DNA from: Acanthamoeba sp. SK_2022b
Taxonomy: Eukaryota; Discosea; Longamoebia; Acanthamoebidae
NCBI GenBank assembly: GCA_027943245.1
Contig: JANDJZ010000195.1
Coordinates: forward strand, 1 to 64,000
DNA length: 64,000 bases
Direction of reading: 5' to 3'
Shown: positions 11,210 to 23,596 of the stretch, in pieces
Position numbering within the stretch: position 1 is the stretch's first letter
Layout of the letters: every line of letters starts with the position of its first letter
Position numbers and translations under genes: made by a program
The notes under the pieces: generated by a model
Database searches by the model: none
The model's input: only the letters and a program-made list of their open reading frames with translations
What the model was told of the DNA's origin: nothing

Positions 11210-11313
11210 TTAACCACAAACTGTTTGTTCCCCTCGAACCGGCCAAGGAAAGCAATTTTCTTCTGAATTTTCGCAATCGGCGATGTCATTTTCCATTTTG
11301 CCAGCAGAAGAAG

Positions 11314-13483
11314 ATGAAGGGACATGGCGGCACACTGTTGGTGCTGATCGCTGTGGCGGTGGCGCTGGGAGTGGCAGCAGAGGACCCGGTGGTGCTGGTG
11401 TCCTGTCCACTCCCCGCAGAGTCGTGCCTGACGTTTGGTTTCACGTACCCTGGGCCGAGCTCGGTGCTTGCCGCTGAGGGGCAGGACATGCTTCATGGCT
11501 ACATCTTCTGGGCCGAGACTATCAACAACGCAACCGATGGCATCTCCACCCAGTAAGCCATTGCTTCCCTCTTTGTGTCAATCTCTTGCATAGTTTCTTC
11601 CCTCGCGAAGATGAGCCCCGTCGTGCGAAGAGGCTCGTGTAGTGTCAATCTGACGTTTCCTGTGTTCGCCTGTGCTCTGGTAGGCCGGGCAACCTATACA
11701 AGATCAATTTGGTTGGGTACGACGACCGGGCCCTTGCCAACAACACAGCCTACTATTACCAGCAGCTGCTCAACCGAACCGACTTCTTTCTCGGCCCCTG
11801 TACACTCTCCCCTCCTCTTCCAATCTCGTTTGTCCTACTCCTGGGCGCCTCACGCGCGCGACCTCCTGGCTGGCGCCGCCAGATGGGACGAGCTTGACCG
11901 CCGTGGCCAACCAAGTGGCCAATGCCCACGGCCGGCTCATTGTGTTCGCCAACGCACAGGCCGAGGAAATCTACAACCGCGCCTACCCGCTCATCTTTGG
12001 CATCGGTGCGTCACCGCCGCCGCCGCCCTCCCCTCCCCTCCCCGCCGCTCGCTCGATGCTCACAACGGCGCGGCACGACAGGCACCTCGGCCTATCACTA
12101 CGCCGATCCGGCCGTCTTCTATCTCCGCATGCGCGGAGCCAAGACTGCGGCGATGCTCTACTCCGACGCGGCGTTCACCGCCAGCGTCGCGCAGGGCGCA
12201 CTCACCAGCCTGGTTGCTGCGGGCGCCCTGTTGGACTCGTCGTCGGTCCTCCGATTCGCCGCCGTGAGCCATCCCTCTCTTCCTCCCTCCTCTGTCGCAT
12301 GGCGTCGTGGCTCACCGTGGTACACGTGGCGTGCAGGACACTCTGAACGATACCACGGCCAGACAGTACATGAGGACCATCAAGAACCAGGACCCCGACA
12401 TGTTCTTCGCCTTCGTTCTTCTGCGCGATGCCGCGGTGCGTGCCCATCCTCATCGTGTTGCCCGTGCGTCGTTCCGCCGGAACCACGTAGCAACTGCTGC
12501 TCACTCGCGCTCGCCCCCCCCCCAACCCTGGCCTTTGGCGCCGCCTCACACCACTCCTCAGACGCTGGTCAACGCCACCAAGGCGATCGGCTACCGGCCC
12601 CGGTCCTTCTTCATGACGAGCGCGCCGAGCGAGCCCTCCTGGGTTGAATCGATGAAGGAGGACGCGTGGTATCTCCTCGGGCCCTCCCAGTGGCAGCCTT
12701 CGTTGGGTAAGTGCGCTGCTCTCGAGTCGACTCGACGAGATACCTCAGCTCGCCTCGCCTCACCGCTGGCGAATCTCGTTCCTATCAATCGCTTGCTCAC
12801 TCAATCACACACGCGCGCTCCCGTGCGCGCGCGCAGGCTACTCCGATCCGGTGTTTGGATCAGCGGCGAACTACGCTCAGCGCTATCGCCTGAGATTCGG
12901 CGAAGACGCGGCGTTCACCGCCGCGCAGTCGACCGCAGCCGGTCCGTGTCGCCGGTCCCAAGCGCGGCCCACGTGCTCTCGTGCGGGAGCGGGGGGGGCT
13001 AGCATTAACGCTGCCACGTGGGCGCCAAAACAGGCTACGTGCTGCAGCTGGGGATCGGGGCGGCCGTGGACCCCAAGAACCAGAGCCAGGTGGGCTCCGC
13101 GCTGCACGATCTGGACACCGTGCAGACCTTCTACGGGCCGGTCAACTTCGACACGGCCGGCAGCAATATCGCCAAGCCGATGATCATCACGCAGGTGGGA
13201 GCTCCCCTCCCCCAAACACGCCCTCCCCTTGTCTCGCCTCAGTGGCCGCTCTCAGGCACGCGTGCTCACCACGCGCGCACCGTCGCATTTGATGCAGGTC
13301 ATGCCACCGGCGACGGGCTCTGTGGGAGCGATCACCGTGGTGGCGCCGGAGCCCTACAATGCGAAGTCGCTGGTGTACCCGATACCCTACGTCTACTCCT
13401 CCTCCTCGGCCCTACGACCGTGCTCCCTCTACTCGTTCCTCCCCTCTGTAGCCGCTCACCTCTCCCTCTTCTCCTCTTCCTGA
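11314..13483 (+). CDS. Secreted periplasmic-binding-protein-like (ANF receptor fold) protein
   Basis: Nine exons: 11314-11552, 11684-11799, 11883-12005, 12082-12263, 12337-12435, 12562-12706, 12837-12941, 13034-13194, 13298-13483; about 451 residues. A signal peptide occupies the first 22 residues. The rest fits the type 1 periplasmic-binding fold used by bacterial branched-chain amino-acid binding proteins and by the extracellular domains of natriuretic-peptide and glutamate receptors: GPYGTSLTAVANQ, GIGTSAYHYADP and a second Rossmann-like lobe are visible. Such proteins would sense small ligands outside the cell. The predicted product ends without a transmembrane segment. The last exon is uncertain: a possible intron from about 13390 to 13450 (ending CTCTGTAG) would change only the last residues. 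Confidence 0.75.
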
Positions 13484-13590
13484 GCTCGAGTTCTCTCTCA
13501 ATTTGAGATTTCTTTAATTGCGTGTGTGTGTGTGGTGTGTGTTGGCTCGTGCGTCGTTTGTGATGACACGGCCATGCTGAGTTGGCGCGC

Positions 13591-13891
13591 TCAAGCGGGA
13601 GGATAGCCGCCTCCGGGCGGCGACTGGGAGCACTGGTCGAGCGCCTCCTGCAGGGCCGTGGCGATGGAGGGTAGCTGGAAGCACTTGAGGACCGAATACG
13701 ACGGCACCAGCAGTTGCTTCGTGTCGAGCGACGGCCCGAGTGGCGGCGGCGGCAGGGGCGACTTGGAGCTCGGTGTCGATGTCGGTGTCGATACGGAGGA
13801 CGTTTCTCGCTTGACTGTCCATGGGAAGCCGAGCGCATCGAGTTTCTCGAACCTCTCCTGCGCGAGCTCGTCAGCAGCAGCCCCGCCTTCG

Positions 13892-13944
<53 letters not shown>

Positions 13945-15622
13945 ACGCGGCTCGTGGCGTACCTTCTTCAGGGCGTGGTTGCGATGGTTCTTGCGCTGGG
14001 AGCACATCCACTCGTAGAGCTGCTTGAGGTTCCCCTTCTCTGTTGTTGCGTTGTTTACTGTGCGCGTAAGCTCAACTTGATCACGAAACTCACTACAGCG
14101 CATAGAAGCGGCGTGTGTGCGTGAGTGAGTGAGTGGCCGCACCTGTGTAGGGAATGCAAAGGTGGCCGTGTTGCTTCTTGTAGCGCTTGAGGTCTTCAAA
14201 GCGCTCCTCCCACGTCTTGCGCGTGCGGATGTTGCTCGGCCCGTACAAGTCGCTTGAGGGCACGTCCCGCCGCTGTCGCTTCCGCTGCCACGACTTGCCG
14301 CCGCTCGAGTCGCCCCCCTCGCCCTCGTCCGACGAACTCAGCAGGTCGGGACTCCGCGGCGTCTTCCTCGAGTCCTTCACCTGGATCACGCTCACGTTGC
14401 CGCCGTTGTCCTCGCCGTTGTCCTCGCATTTCGGAGGGCTAGCCTGTGCCTGGTCTCGCTGCTGATGCTGTTGGACGCCCGCAAACTGGTGTTGGTGTTG
14501 GTGCTTTGTGTGCTGCCGTGCTTGGTGCGACTGTTGTTGCGTGAACGAGTGTGGATGGAGATGTGCTTGGGCGTAGAGTCTGTAGATCGGCTCGAGCGGC
14601 CGCGGCTGCCCGTCGTTGATGATCTGGTGGCGCTCGGGACTCGACGGGTTCGCTGTGGACGCGGAGCCTTGCTTCTGCTGCTGCGGGACGTCGACCATGC
14701 CGCTGAGGGACAGGAGCGGGGACAGCTGGGTCGACGTGGCTGGGGGGGCGCCGGCCGCGGCGGTGGCTACGGGCAAGGTGCCTATGCCAGGCAGGTCGCG
14801 CAGGTGCGGCAGGCTCCCGCCCCACGCGACCCTCGACGGCGAGGCGCTGTTGGCAGCGGCCTGTCGCTCCTGGTCCAGCTCGCGCCTCTCCTGCATCTGT
14901 CGCTCGCGCTCGCGCTCCCACTCGGTCCGCGTGCGCTCGATCTCGGACCGCACCCTCTCCGCCTCGGTCAGCGACTGTTCCCACGCCTGTCGGATGCTCT
15001 CGACCCGCTCGCGCTGCAGCTCGAGCTCCACCCTGATTCGCGCCACCTCGACCACCTGCTGGTAGTGAAGCATGGGATCGGCGGGAAGCGAAGTCGACCT
15101 ATGCTCTCCAGCGGCCGGCTTGCTGCCCGCATCGGCGAGCTCGCGCCCCTCGAGGATGGCGAGGTCGGCCTCGCGCCGCCTCAGGTCCTCCTGTTTGGCG
15201 CGCAGCTCGGCCTTGCGTTGCCTGAGCCGCTCGCGCTTCTGTTGGTTGGCCTGCCGCTCGTCGGTGGCGGCGCGCAGCTGCTGCAGGGCGACGGCCTTGC
15301 TGTTATCGACCATGCTCCACACGAGATCGAGTCGCTCGCGCTCGCGGGCGATAGCCTCGCGCTCCTGCTGCATGGCCTTGCGTTCGCGCTTCATGCTGCG
15401 CCGTTCGCCGTCGATGGCGATCCGCTCCCGGGCAAGCGCCCGACGGTCGGTGAGCTCCTGTGCATCGTCGGCTGCCTCTGCCATCTCCGGACCAACGTCG
15501 TCGCTCTCGCTGTGCACGTTGCTGGTGCTGGTGGTGTCGCTTGTGTCGGCCAGGCCTGGTGCTTCTGCTGGAGGTGCCTTACGTGCTGCTTCTGCGTCCA
15601 CCTCTGCGTCCTGCTGCTTCAT
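13591..15622 (-). CDS. Coiled-coil protein with helicase-associated (HA) domain
   Basis: Exons 15622-14143, 14039-13963 and 13857-13591; about 607 residues. A long Arg/Glu-rich coiled coil (residues about 50-280) is followed by a Gln/His-rich segment and a basic/acidic patch. The C-terminal part spells an HA domain (the Pfam family often found after bacterial and algal helicases): TWEERFEDLKRYKKQHGH, then WMCSQRKNH, then ERFEKLDALGFPW. Joining these needs the splice at 13963/13857, which skips a (CA)n tract; it keeps frame and restores the canonical spacing. No helicase motifs are present. HA domains are thought to bind nucleic acid, so a DNA-binding role is inferred. The start is uncertain; in-frame sequence continues to 15688. 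Confidence 0.72.
13892..13943. repeat. (TG)n microsatellite in intron of HA-domain gene
   Basis: About 25 TG units on the plus strand fall in the last intron of the minus-strand HA-domain gene. An uninterrupted reading frame passes through them as a Thr-His run, which I reject as coding because the spliced form restores the domain. Confidence 0.95.
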
Positions 15623-16615
15623 AGACACGCACCACACACCAAACACCACAAACATGCGGCCCACCGCACGCAGATGCAGAGAAGGCACCCGTCAGCCGCA
15701 TGTCACGCCCGAGAATGATTGCGGGAAAGATGTGGAGTGAGAGGCCTCTCACGAAGCTGGCCGAGGTGCTAATAAGCGACCCGGGCTGCGCCTCTGGCTG
15801 GAATATCTTGCTAGCAGCCTCCAGAAAAGGACACGCCATGGGTGGCCATAGGGATGAGCTAGCGCCCGGTGTAAGGTCATCCTCATCCCGCTGCCTAGCC
15901 CCTATCGAGGTCTCCGACAAGGTTCAAAATGGCGTGCCGAGTGGTAACCAGGGATCCGAAAACTGTTGGCTTATCGGCGAGAGAGAGAGAGGTAGAGCGG
16001 ACGAGTTTGAGAGGGAGAGTTGCTGTACCTGAGGAAAGGAATCAAACGACGGGGTGCGAATCGTAGTCGGGCTTTTCATCATCCCCTTCTCCGAGCGTTG
16101 GGATCTGAAGAAAAGACTGATCTTTTCGGTGTAAGTCGCTCCGGCTTGGCCAAGCACTCAGGGGTATATATCCGTACCGAACGGAGGCTACTTCGCGACG
16201 CTGCTGATGTGTGTGCGATGTAGGAGCTCAGTCCAGGACTTTTGGGGAGAAGAAAGGAGGACCGAGAAGTTTGGTTTTTGTCCACGGACCCAGTTTATAT
16301 TTGAATAGTAAGTAAGAACGTTCCTTTCTCAGCCTTTCACGTTCGAAAAAGACCCTCTCGCGAATAGAAGGTTTCTCTGGCGATCAACCCGAAGTAGGTT
16401 CTCTAATCTCCGCTGCTCAGTAACCGCATTCAAAAAGGCGGGGACCAGATCCCTTGCCATGCAGGGAAAGCCATGCCAGACCGATATAACCAAACCGATG
16501 CGCGGCACGAGCTTACCTTTTGCCGCTAAAAGGGCACCAAAACCAAGAAAAGGTAAAAAAAGAACGCTTTTCGGTTTCTAGATTCTTTTTCAAATCCAAG
16601 CCGCAGGAACACGCT
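15623..16615. other. About 1 kb with no supportable gene
   Basis: This stretch separates a minus-strand gene start from a plus-strand gene start, so it probably holds two promoters and 5' UTRs. Open frames here are short, have mixed composition and lack splice-consistent extensions. I see no RNA gene or mobile element. Confidence 0.5.
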
Positions 16616-17147
16616 ATGCGCCTCTCTGCGTCGGCGGTACGGTCGCCAGTGGGCTGGCGCAGGGGCCAGCAGCTGCTCACGACCGTTGCAGGTCGCGCCA
16701 GTGGTGCGAGGTACGCTCAGAGAAACTCGTTCGATCAAATCGTTCTGCGTGTTCAAAATCGTTCTGAATGTTCTCACTCTGGCTGTGTTTTCCCCTTGCA
16801 CCAGATCTCCACATTCTTCAAGTCGCTTGTTCACTGCAGCCGCGTACGAGACCTCTATTGTGGGCAAACAGCAGAACGCAACCGAACCTTTGGTAAATCA
16901 ATTTCTTGTGCACGACGCCGCTCGTCGCCAATGGAAGGTAATTCCTGGATAAGTAGAGATTATTATTTTTTTAAGTTGCCATTAACAATGGTATTTTTAA
17001 ATAAATAAATAAAAATTTCATTTAATTATGCAGGTAGGACGGCTTTCAATCCCCAAGTTCTCGCTGGTGGTGGTGGCTGGTGTTGCAGTGTCAGGTGCCG
17101 TCTTCTCCTCCCTCACGCGCCCGCTCCCTCTTGCAATTAAGCGATAG
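16616..17147 (+). CDS. Small mitochondrial-type single-span membrane protein
   Basis: Exons 16616-16710, 16805-16937 and 17034-17147; 113 residues. The N-terminus is rich in Arg, Ser and Ala with no acidic residues (MRLSASAVRSPVGWRR...), typical of a mitochondrial presequence. Near the C-terminus one hydrophobic segment (FSLVVVAGVAVSGAVFS) could span the membrane, followed by a short basic end. The AT-rich intron 2 is unlike the GC-rich exons and supports the splicing. The layout recalls small inner-membrane accessory subunits, but I do not recognise the family. Confidence 0.6.
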
Positions 17148-17301
17148 CCGCACGTGACAGTCGTGGCACCACCTACACACAGGCGGGGTAGCCGTGCTGC
17201 AAAATCATGATCAGCGAACGCGAGCCGTTGTGCTCCGAGCGCCGGCCACCGCGGCCTACGGCATCAATAACGATCCTTTCACCTATCTTGGGTTGTGGGG
17301 A

Positions 17302-17593
17302 ATGGGTACACGTGTCAAGTCCCTCCTCGCCGCCACGTGCACTTCAACCAACCCAACGCGCATCGTGTCTGTCCCGTTCATACTCGATCTAGGCATATGC
17401 ACGGCGGCGGCGGTGGGTTCGCTCTACGGCGTCATGCTGGTGAGCCGGCGATTCAGCAAGTGGGGCCAACAGCAGTCGGCCGAGTGGCTTCCCCTTCTGC
17501 CGGCTGCCCGCGCACTGGTACCATCCAAGGCCTGGCCCTCTCCTACTAATTGGTCTCTCGCCCATTCCCTTCTCCTCTGAAATGTGTGATCGC

Positions 17594-17656
<63 letters not shown>

Positions 17657-18055
17657 GTGTGGCTACAGCTGGTGAAGCGCACGTTCGTCAGGACGGGACT
17701 GGGCACGGCCGGCTTCCTCATGAGCGTGCTCGCGGTGGACCGGGTCATGGACCGCGTGTTCCTGTCGTCCTACGTCAGGGAGGCTCAGGACAACCTGTTT
17801 GCGTCGAAACACCTGCCGTCGACCTCCGCCGTCGACGCCTACCTCCTCGCCACTCACGCCGGCTACCTGCTGGCCGCCACGCTCTTCCTCTCCTTTGCGC
17901 CCCACATCCTCCTGCCGTCGCTCCTCGCCGCCCTCTTCGCTTCGGTGGCCAATTTCAAGGTATACACGCTCGCCTCCCAACGCAACCGACGCCTCGCAGG
18001 CGCCGTGGGTCGCGGCGGTGGGCGAGATATTCCCCCTGCGGTGGCCTCGTCGTAG
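17302..18055 (+). CDS. Predicted multi-span membrane protein, unknown family
   Basis: Two exons, 17302-17517 and 17669-18055, joined across an intron filled by (GT)n; about 200 residues. Several hydrophobic segments are visible (FILDLGICTAAAVGSLYG, LGTAGFLMSVLAV, AGYLLAATLFLSFAPHILL), suggesting three or four membrane passes. An optional 44-base intron at about 17961-18003 would replace the C-terminal tail with one containing WVAAVGEIFPLRW, which looks more protein-like; I cannot decide between them. The gene follows another small membrane protein on the same strand. No function can be assigned. Confidence 0.5.
17596..17656. repeat. (GT)n microsatellite in intron
   Basis: About 29 GT units lie inside the intron between exons 17302-17517 and 17669-18055, ending a dozen bases before the 3' splice site. 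Confidence 0.95.
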
Positions 18056-18845
18056 CCCACCGCCTCCCTGTCACGTAGCTGGGGCGCTTTGTATCGTTGC
18101 CGCTTGACAAAAACAAAAACAAAACCGAAAATAAAAATAAAAATAAAAATTAAATCAAAAAAAAGGGTTACACATGCAGCCCCCAAGCGCACATGTGGGG
18201 CGTTCGCAACTGAGGTACCAGGGCGGCGACACAGTTCCGCCACGTTGTCGCTTTTTTGCTGTTGGCGTCCAACCAGGGGGCTCACGTGGCACCGTCTGGC
18301 GCTCGTGCTCGCGCGTGAGGGAAAGCGGCCACACGCGAGACAGGCACATGACCTGGCCATCTGCGGCTAGGCGGCCAGGCCCGCGGAAGGCCAACGACTT
18401 GCAGGAAATTTCCGAGGCCATCAACCAACATCCCGCACAGGTTCGAGCAACAGGCTGTCACGTCTCCTTGTCAAGCGTACACCGTGCCCGGGGCCAGGCA
18501 CAACACACGAGGGAACGTTGCACGCTCTGGTCCCGAACCTCTCCAGAAGTGAAGGCCCAGGGGCTTTTCTGTCTTTCTTCCTGTGTCGTGTTAACGAAGC
18601 TGGCGGCTTGGAGTCCGCCTGTCTATGCGTGTGAAGCCTGGGGAAGACCTCGAGCAGTCGGCGGTGGCGGCGTGTGGTAGGTGTCTCACACCTGAAGGGA
18701 TCGGGAAAAGAGAGAGAAAGAAGGACGAGTCGTGCGGTAGAGGAGTAGAGAGGTCGAGAGCGGAAGCGGACAATAGGCGCCCAGCGGCTACCAGTGACGT
18801 GACCTACGCACGAGCGCGAACGGACCGACCGGAGAGGAGAGCCCC
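18056..18845. other. About 790 bases without a recognised gene
   Basis: The first part (about 18105-18165) is an A-rich tract of AAAAT/AAAAC units, likely a 3' UTR end. The remainder leads to the F-box gene start. Overlapping open frames on both strands have no recognisable domain and no splice support. Confidence 0.5.
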
Positions 18846-21787
18846 ATGACGCACTTGCGGACGATGAAGCAGCAGCTACACAACAAACGCAAGGTTGGCG
18901 GCAGCTCACATAAAAGCGTTCGGACGTGGCGAGCAGACACTGCCTCACCTTCTTCGCCCTCTCCTTCTTCCCCAGCTTCATCATCTTCAGCATCTTCTTT
19001 TTCGTCACCGCTTTTCGAAGACCCCTTCAACGACTCTGACTGCGAGCCATCTCTCCTCGTAGCATCCGCTTCCTTGCCTGCGTTGCAGGCACACCACCAC
19101 CTCCTGCCCACTTCCCCGCCTCCTCTCCCCTCTTCCTGCTCGTCGGCAATGGCAACAACATCAACCCTGAGGCAGCACGTAGGCGACGCGCTACACATCG
19201 ACATCCGCAACAGGACCAGCAGCCTCGTGAGCATGCCCCAAGGCGAGGCTGAACTCTCTCACGACGTTGGAGGTATCTTCGGGCTCATGTACGCCAAGGT
19301 GCGGCAGCTCGAGCGGGCCGTGCACGAGTTCAATCGAGCCCTTGACGCGACTGCCCTCCTGCCCTATTTTGGCGAGGTGGGCTCCCAACTGCAGCTCATC
19401 TCACAAGATGCCAACAAGCGCCTCTCTGAGGTTTCCACCTACTACAACTGGCTGGTACCACTACCACCCCGCCACAATTGGATCCTGCAAAACCTTGTCT
19501 ACTTGAGGAAGACGACTAACCTAGGTGATGCTGATAATGCAGAGACAACACAACACGCCGATAGGGACTACCCCAGCTGGCTACTTCAGCATACTGCCAG
19601 AGGAGCTCAACATGTACATACTCTCCTTCCTCACCGTCCGCGAGCTGGCCTGCGTCCAGCGTGTAAGCCGCTACTGGCGTCGCCTTGCCGAGGTACCTCC
19701 CCACCGCATCCTCTCCTCATCCTCACCCCGTCCTGCGGATGGTCCCTTTACGCCCGGAGTAAGGGCGAGTAACGCGCCCACTTATTCTTACTTGTTACGT
19801 GTGTAGTGGCCTTAATTATTTTTATCCAAATTAGGTTTTTCTTTTGTTATTTCTTTTTGTTATTTTCAGCCTGGTGTCTCCTTCAAACCTTTCTCTTTTC
19901 ATGACTTAAATTCGACAAGGCGTTCCTGTCACACCTCGGTTACACTCGTTGGCCAACCCCGCCTGGATCGTAACATCAACTGATGGATATCCACAGGACG
20001 ATCAGATCTGGCAGAGCATGCACCGTGCGCGCTGGGGCATCTCGGCCCACAGCCAGCTCATCCGTCAGATGAGCTTCGAGGGCAGCGGCTCAGCCTCCGA
20101 CAGCGGAGACGAGGACACGCCCTGTGAGTATCCCTTCTCCCTCGCCGCGCCAGAGCCATCCCGGGATGCGTGCTGTGCGCTGAGCTTACCATCCCTTTCT
20201 CACCGGCGCCTCGACGACAGGCGAGGCGGAAACGAGGCGAACCAAGCGAAAGAGGCGAGGATGGAAGGACATCTACATGGATGGAAACCGCCTCGAGAAG
20301 AACTGGAAGGGCGGCAAGTACTCTACGAAGCTCATCAAGCGAGGCGTGAAGGCCCAGGAGAGCGCCTATTGCATCAAGTTCGACGATCACCGGATGGTCA
20401 CCGGCAGGTATAGCCACTCGGCCCGCCCACACACCAGCCCTGATCGCGCCTGCGTATGAGCCAACATTAACCTCTGCTCTCTCCATTTACCACAGCAATG
20501 ACCGCTGCGTTCGTTTGTCGGACGTCAAGACGGGCCACGTTCTCCACACAATAGCTGGGCACACGGCCGAGGTGCGATCGGTCGACTTTGATACGACCAA
20601 GATCGCCAGCGGCTCTCGCGATCGAGCGGTCAAGGTCTGGGACATCAACACCGGCCAGTGTCTCCTCTCCATGAACGAGCACGCAGGTGGCATTTCTACT
20701 CTACCACCTTCGTGTTTGCGCCCAGGGCGCCCATTCTCTTCCACACTCACACACCACTCCCTCACCGCACGACACAGGCCCGGTCAAGTGCATGCAGATG
20801 ACCGACAACATAATCATGAGCGGCAGCGAGGACGCCTCCATCAAAATGCTGGACCTCAACAGCGGCAAGGTTGTAAATACGTTTCATGGCCACGTGTGGG
20901 GCGTCGCCTGTCTCCAGTTCAAGGACAACTACATCGTACGGCCGCCCGCGTGCTCAACTCGCGGCAGCACGCACGCACGCATAGCTTCGACTCTCTTGCC
21001 CACGCTGACTGCGAACAATGTAGGTGAGTGGATCGCGAGACCGAAGGGTCTTCATGTGGGACAAGCGCATCACTCCCGCGCAGATCGCCGGCGATGGCTC
21101 CAAGCAGTGTCTCCGAGTCATGGAGGGCCACTCCAACACCGTCAGGTACCAACTCGATTCATAGGCCTCAGCCTCGTTCGCTTGTCGGAGCGTGTTGTGT
21201 GTGAATGTGGCGAAGCCGGCTCACGATTCGTGGACGAATCGCAGGTGCGTGGCGTTTAATGAGGAGAACATCGTGAGCGGGTCGTGGGACAACACCATCA
21301 AGGTGTGGAGCACCAAGACGGGCGTCCTCAAGAACACGCTCGACGGTCACGACGGCCGGGTCCTCCACCTGGACTTTGACCAGAACAAGATCGTACGCTC
21401 TCCTCTCCTCCTTTCCTTACACTTGAGATGCAGCGCGAGTGACCTCTTTCGATGGGCAGGTGAGCGGCTCGGTGGACAAGACGGTGCGCGTGTGGTGGGA
21501 CTACGAGGCCAAGTCGACCAGCCCGCCCATCGCCTACTCGCTCCACATGCACCAGGCGCCCATCTTCTACGTTCGATTCAACGACTACGGTAGGCGTGCC
21601 AGCTCTCCTCTCCCTCTCACTCTCACGCATTGACCGGGAGGTTTGCTTATCACCCACTCCCCCCGCAGGCATTACGAGCGCGGCGAGGGACACGGAGCTG
21701 ATCGGGTGGGACTTCTACACTCCCTCGCACGAGGACATGAGGAAGACGCGACGCTCCGTCCTGCATACGCACCCGGCCCCTGCGTGA
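18846..21787 (+). CDS. F-box/WD40 repeat protein (SCF substrate receptor type)
   Basis: Ten exons: 18846-19454, 19543-19692, 19997-20123, 20221-20407, 20496-20686, 20778-20935, 21024-21145, 21245-21392, 21460-21589, 21669-21787; 646 residues. A Ser-rich N-terminus precedes a helical segment, then an F-box in exon 2 (LPEELNMYILSFLTVRELACVQRVSRYW). From about residue 310 at least five WD40 blades follow, each with an SGSxDxxVKVWD-like end (SGSRDRAVKVWD, SGSEDASIKMLD, SGSWDNTIKVWS, SGSVDKTVRVWW). By family knowledge the F-box binds Skp1 and the propeller recruits substrates, often phosphorylated ones, for ubiquitination by a cullin-1 ligase. Several introns fall between blades. The substrate is unknown. 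Confidence 0.9.
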
Positions 21788-21982
21788 GGCACTTACAACA
21801 CAATCACACCTTCATCAAAACAGAGACCAAATGCAACAACATTTGTTCCCACAGCTCTCTCCCTCCTCTTCATGTCCTTATATTCTAGAGGCAACACAGG
21901 GGTCTTGGTCTACATTTATTGGGTTGTTTCTTTTCAGTGCACACACCACTTGGCGTTTGTTGTTCTGCTTTTGTCAGAAGAC

Positions 21983-23536
21983 ATGTCGGTGGAGACTGTG
22001 CGCGAGTCGTCTTCCTTTCGTTCGTGGCTGCTGGTGGGCGGGGCGGTGGCAGCCGCGGCGGTGGCTGCTGCTGGCCTCTACGTGGTGCTCCACCGCCCAC
22101 CCCGCCAGAAGATAGAAGAGGAAGGCGACCTGAAGATGGGCTTTCTGCCCGAACACGGCCAGGAAGACAGAGCCAGCATCGACCTGTCCCACGTCAGGTG
22201 GGAAGACATGCTGCTCGGCCTCGCCATCGGTGCCTGCCCCAACCAAGCGTTGCTGACGTGGCAGCGACCAATGCTGACGTGGCACTCTCGCTACTCGCAG
22301 GCGACAGCTTCGGTGCGGGTGTGGAGTTCAAGTCGCGCGAGTGGATCAACGCGAACGTCGACTTCACGCGCTACGTCAATGCTCGCGAGGGCAAGTGGGC
22401 CGAGGGCTTCGCCGAGGGCAAGTACACAGACGACACCGAGATGACGCTCGGCCTCGTACGCCATCACCAACATCCCGCCTGTAGTATTGTGTCGCATGTC
22501 AACAGCAAGCTCTCTCTCTCTCTCTCTCTCCGGCCGCGAGCAGATGAAGGCGTTGATGGAAAGCGACGAGCTGTCCTCGGTGGACGAGGACGTACTGCTG
22601 GCCTACTGGTTCAATGAATACGAAAGCGGCAGGAAGCTCAACGGGTTCGGTCGACAGGGCCACGGCAGCATCTTGTACACACCACACCACCCCTCACAGC
22701 CCCTCTCCCCACCAACCGCCTCTCCTCCTTTTCTCCACTATTGCCTCAACCGGTCCAGCCCTATTTACGATTCGTACGGTGGGGGGGCAGGCAGTTCTAC
22801 ACGGGCGAGAAGACGATCGAGGAGGTGCGCTCGTTCCAGGTGGGTCGGGACTACCCCGGCAACGCGCCGCCCATGCGCGCCCTCCCTCTAGGTACTGAAC
22901 ATCGGCATCAGCGTCCGTCGTGGATTGAACCTGGCTGGATAGGCGCCCATCTGACTTGTCGGCGTTCAAGGGTTTCTCCCCGTGGCGGACATGGAGCGAA
23001 TCTCGCTGGCCAACGCCGACGCCACGCACCCCCACCCCAAAGGTAGAGCGACCTGGACCTCTGCTGTCACTTGGGCCCTTGGCGTGTGGGCGTGGCTGAC
23101 GGCGCTCTATCGCGGGTGGTGCAGCGCGGGCGGCCAGCCTGCTGGTGGCGCGGGCGGTGCGTCATCTGCTGGTGGAGCGCTGTCCGCACGAGACCGTCGT
23201 CAGCGCGTGTGCCGCGGGCATCGAGCGCCTTGACGAGGAGACGCGCGACTACCTCGCCCGGGTGGACCAGCTGCCCGACTACCACCTCCCGGAGGTAGCC
23301 GGCCGCAATCCTCACTCGGTCGCACACTCTCACGCACACAAACTCACAACACCAAAACCATGTCTCGCGTTGCGCAGGCGCAGCTTGACTTCCTCCCGAT
23401 TCAGGAGGCGCTGTGTGGCCCGCAGCCGCTGACGAGCCCCTTCACCGGATCGCTCTTCTACGGCCTCAACTCGGTGAGAACGCCCACTCCGGCTCGTGTC
23501 CTCCCGCAACGCACTCGGGTGGCTGCTTGCTCACAC

Positions 23537-23596
<60 letters not shown>

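Noticed and set aside
13591..14199. Unspliced reading through the Thr-His (CA)n run in the HA gene
   Set aside because: Splicing 13963 to 13857 restores canonical HA-domain spacing; similar tracts elsewhere are intronic.
14465..15718. 417-codon plus-strand open frame, Leu/Val-rich
   Set aside because: Antisense of the coiled-coil/HA gene.
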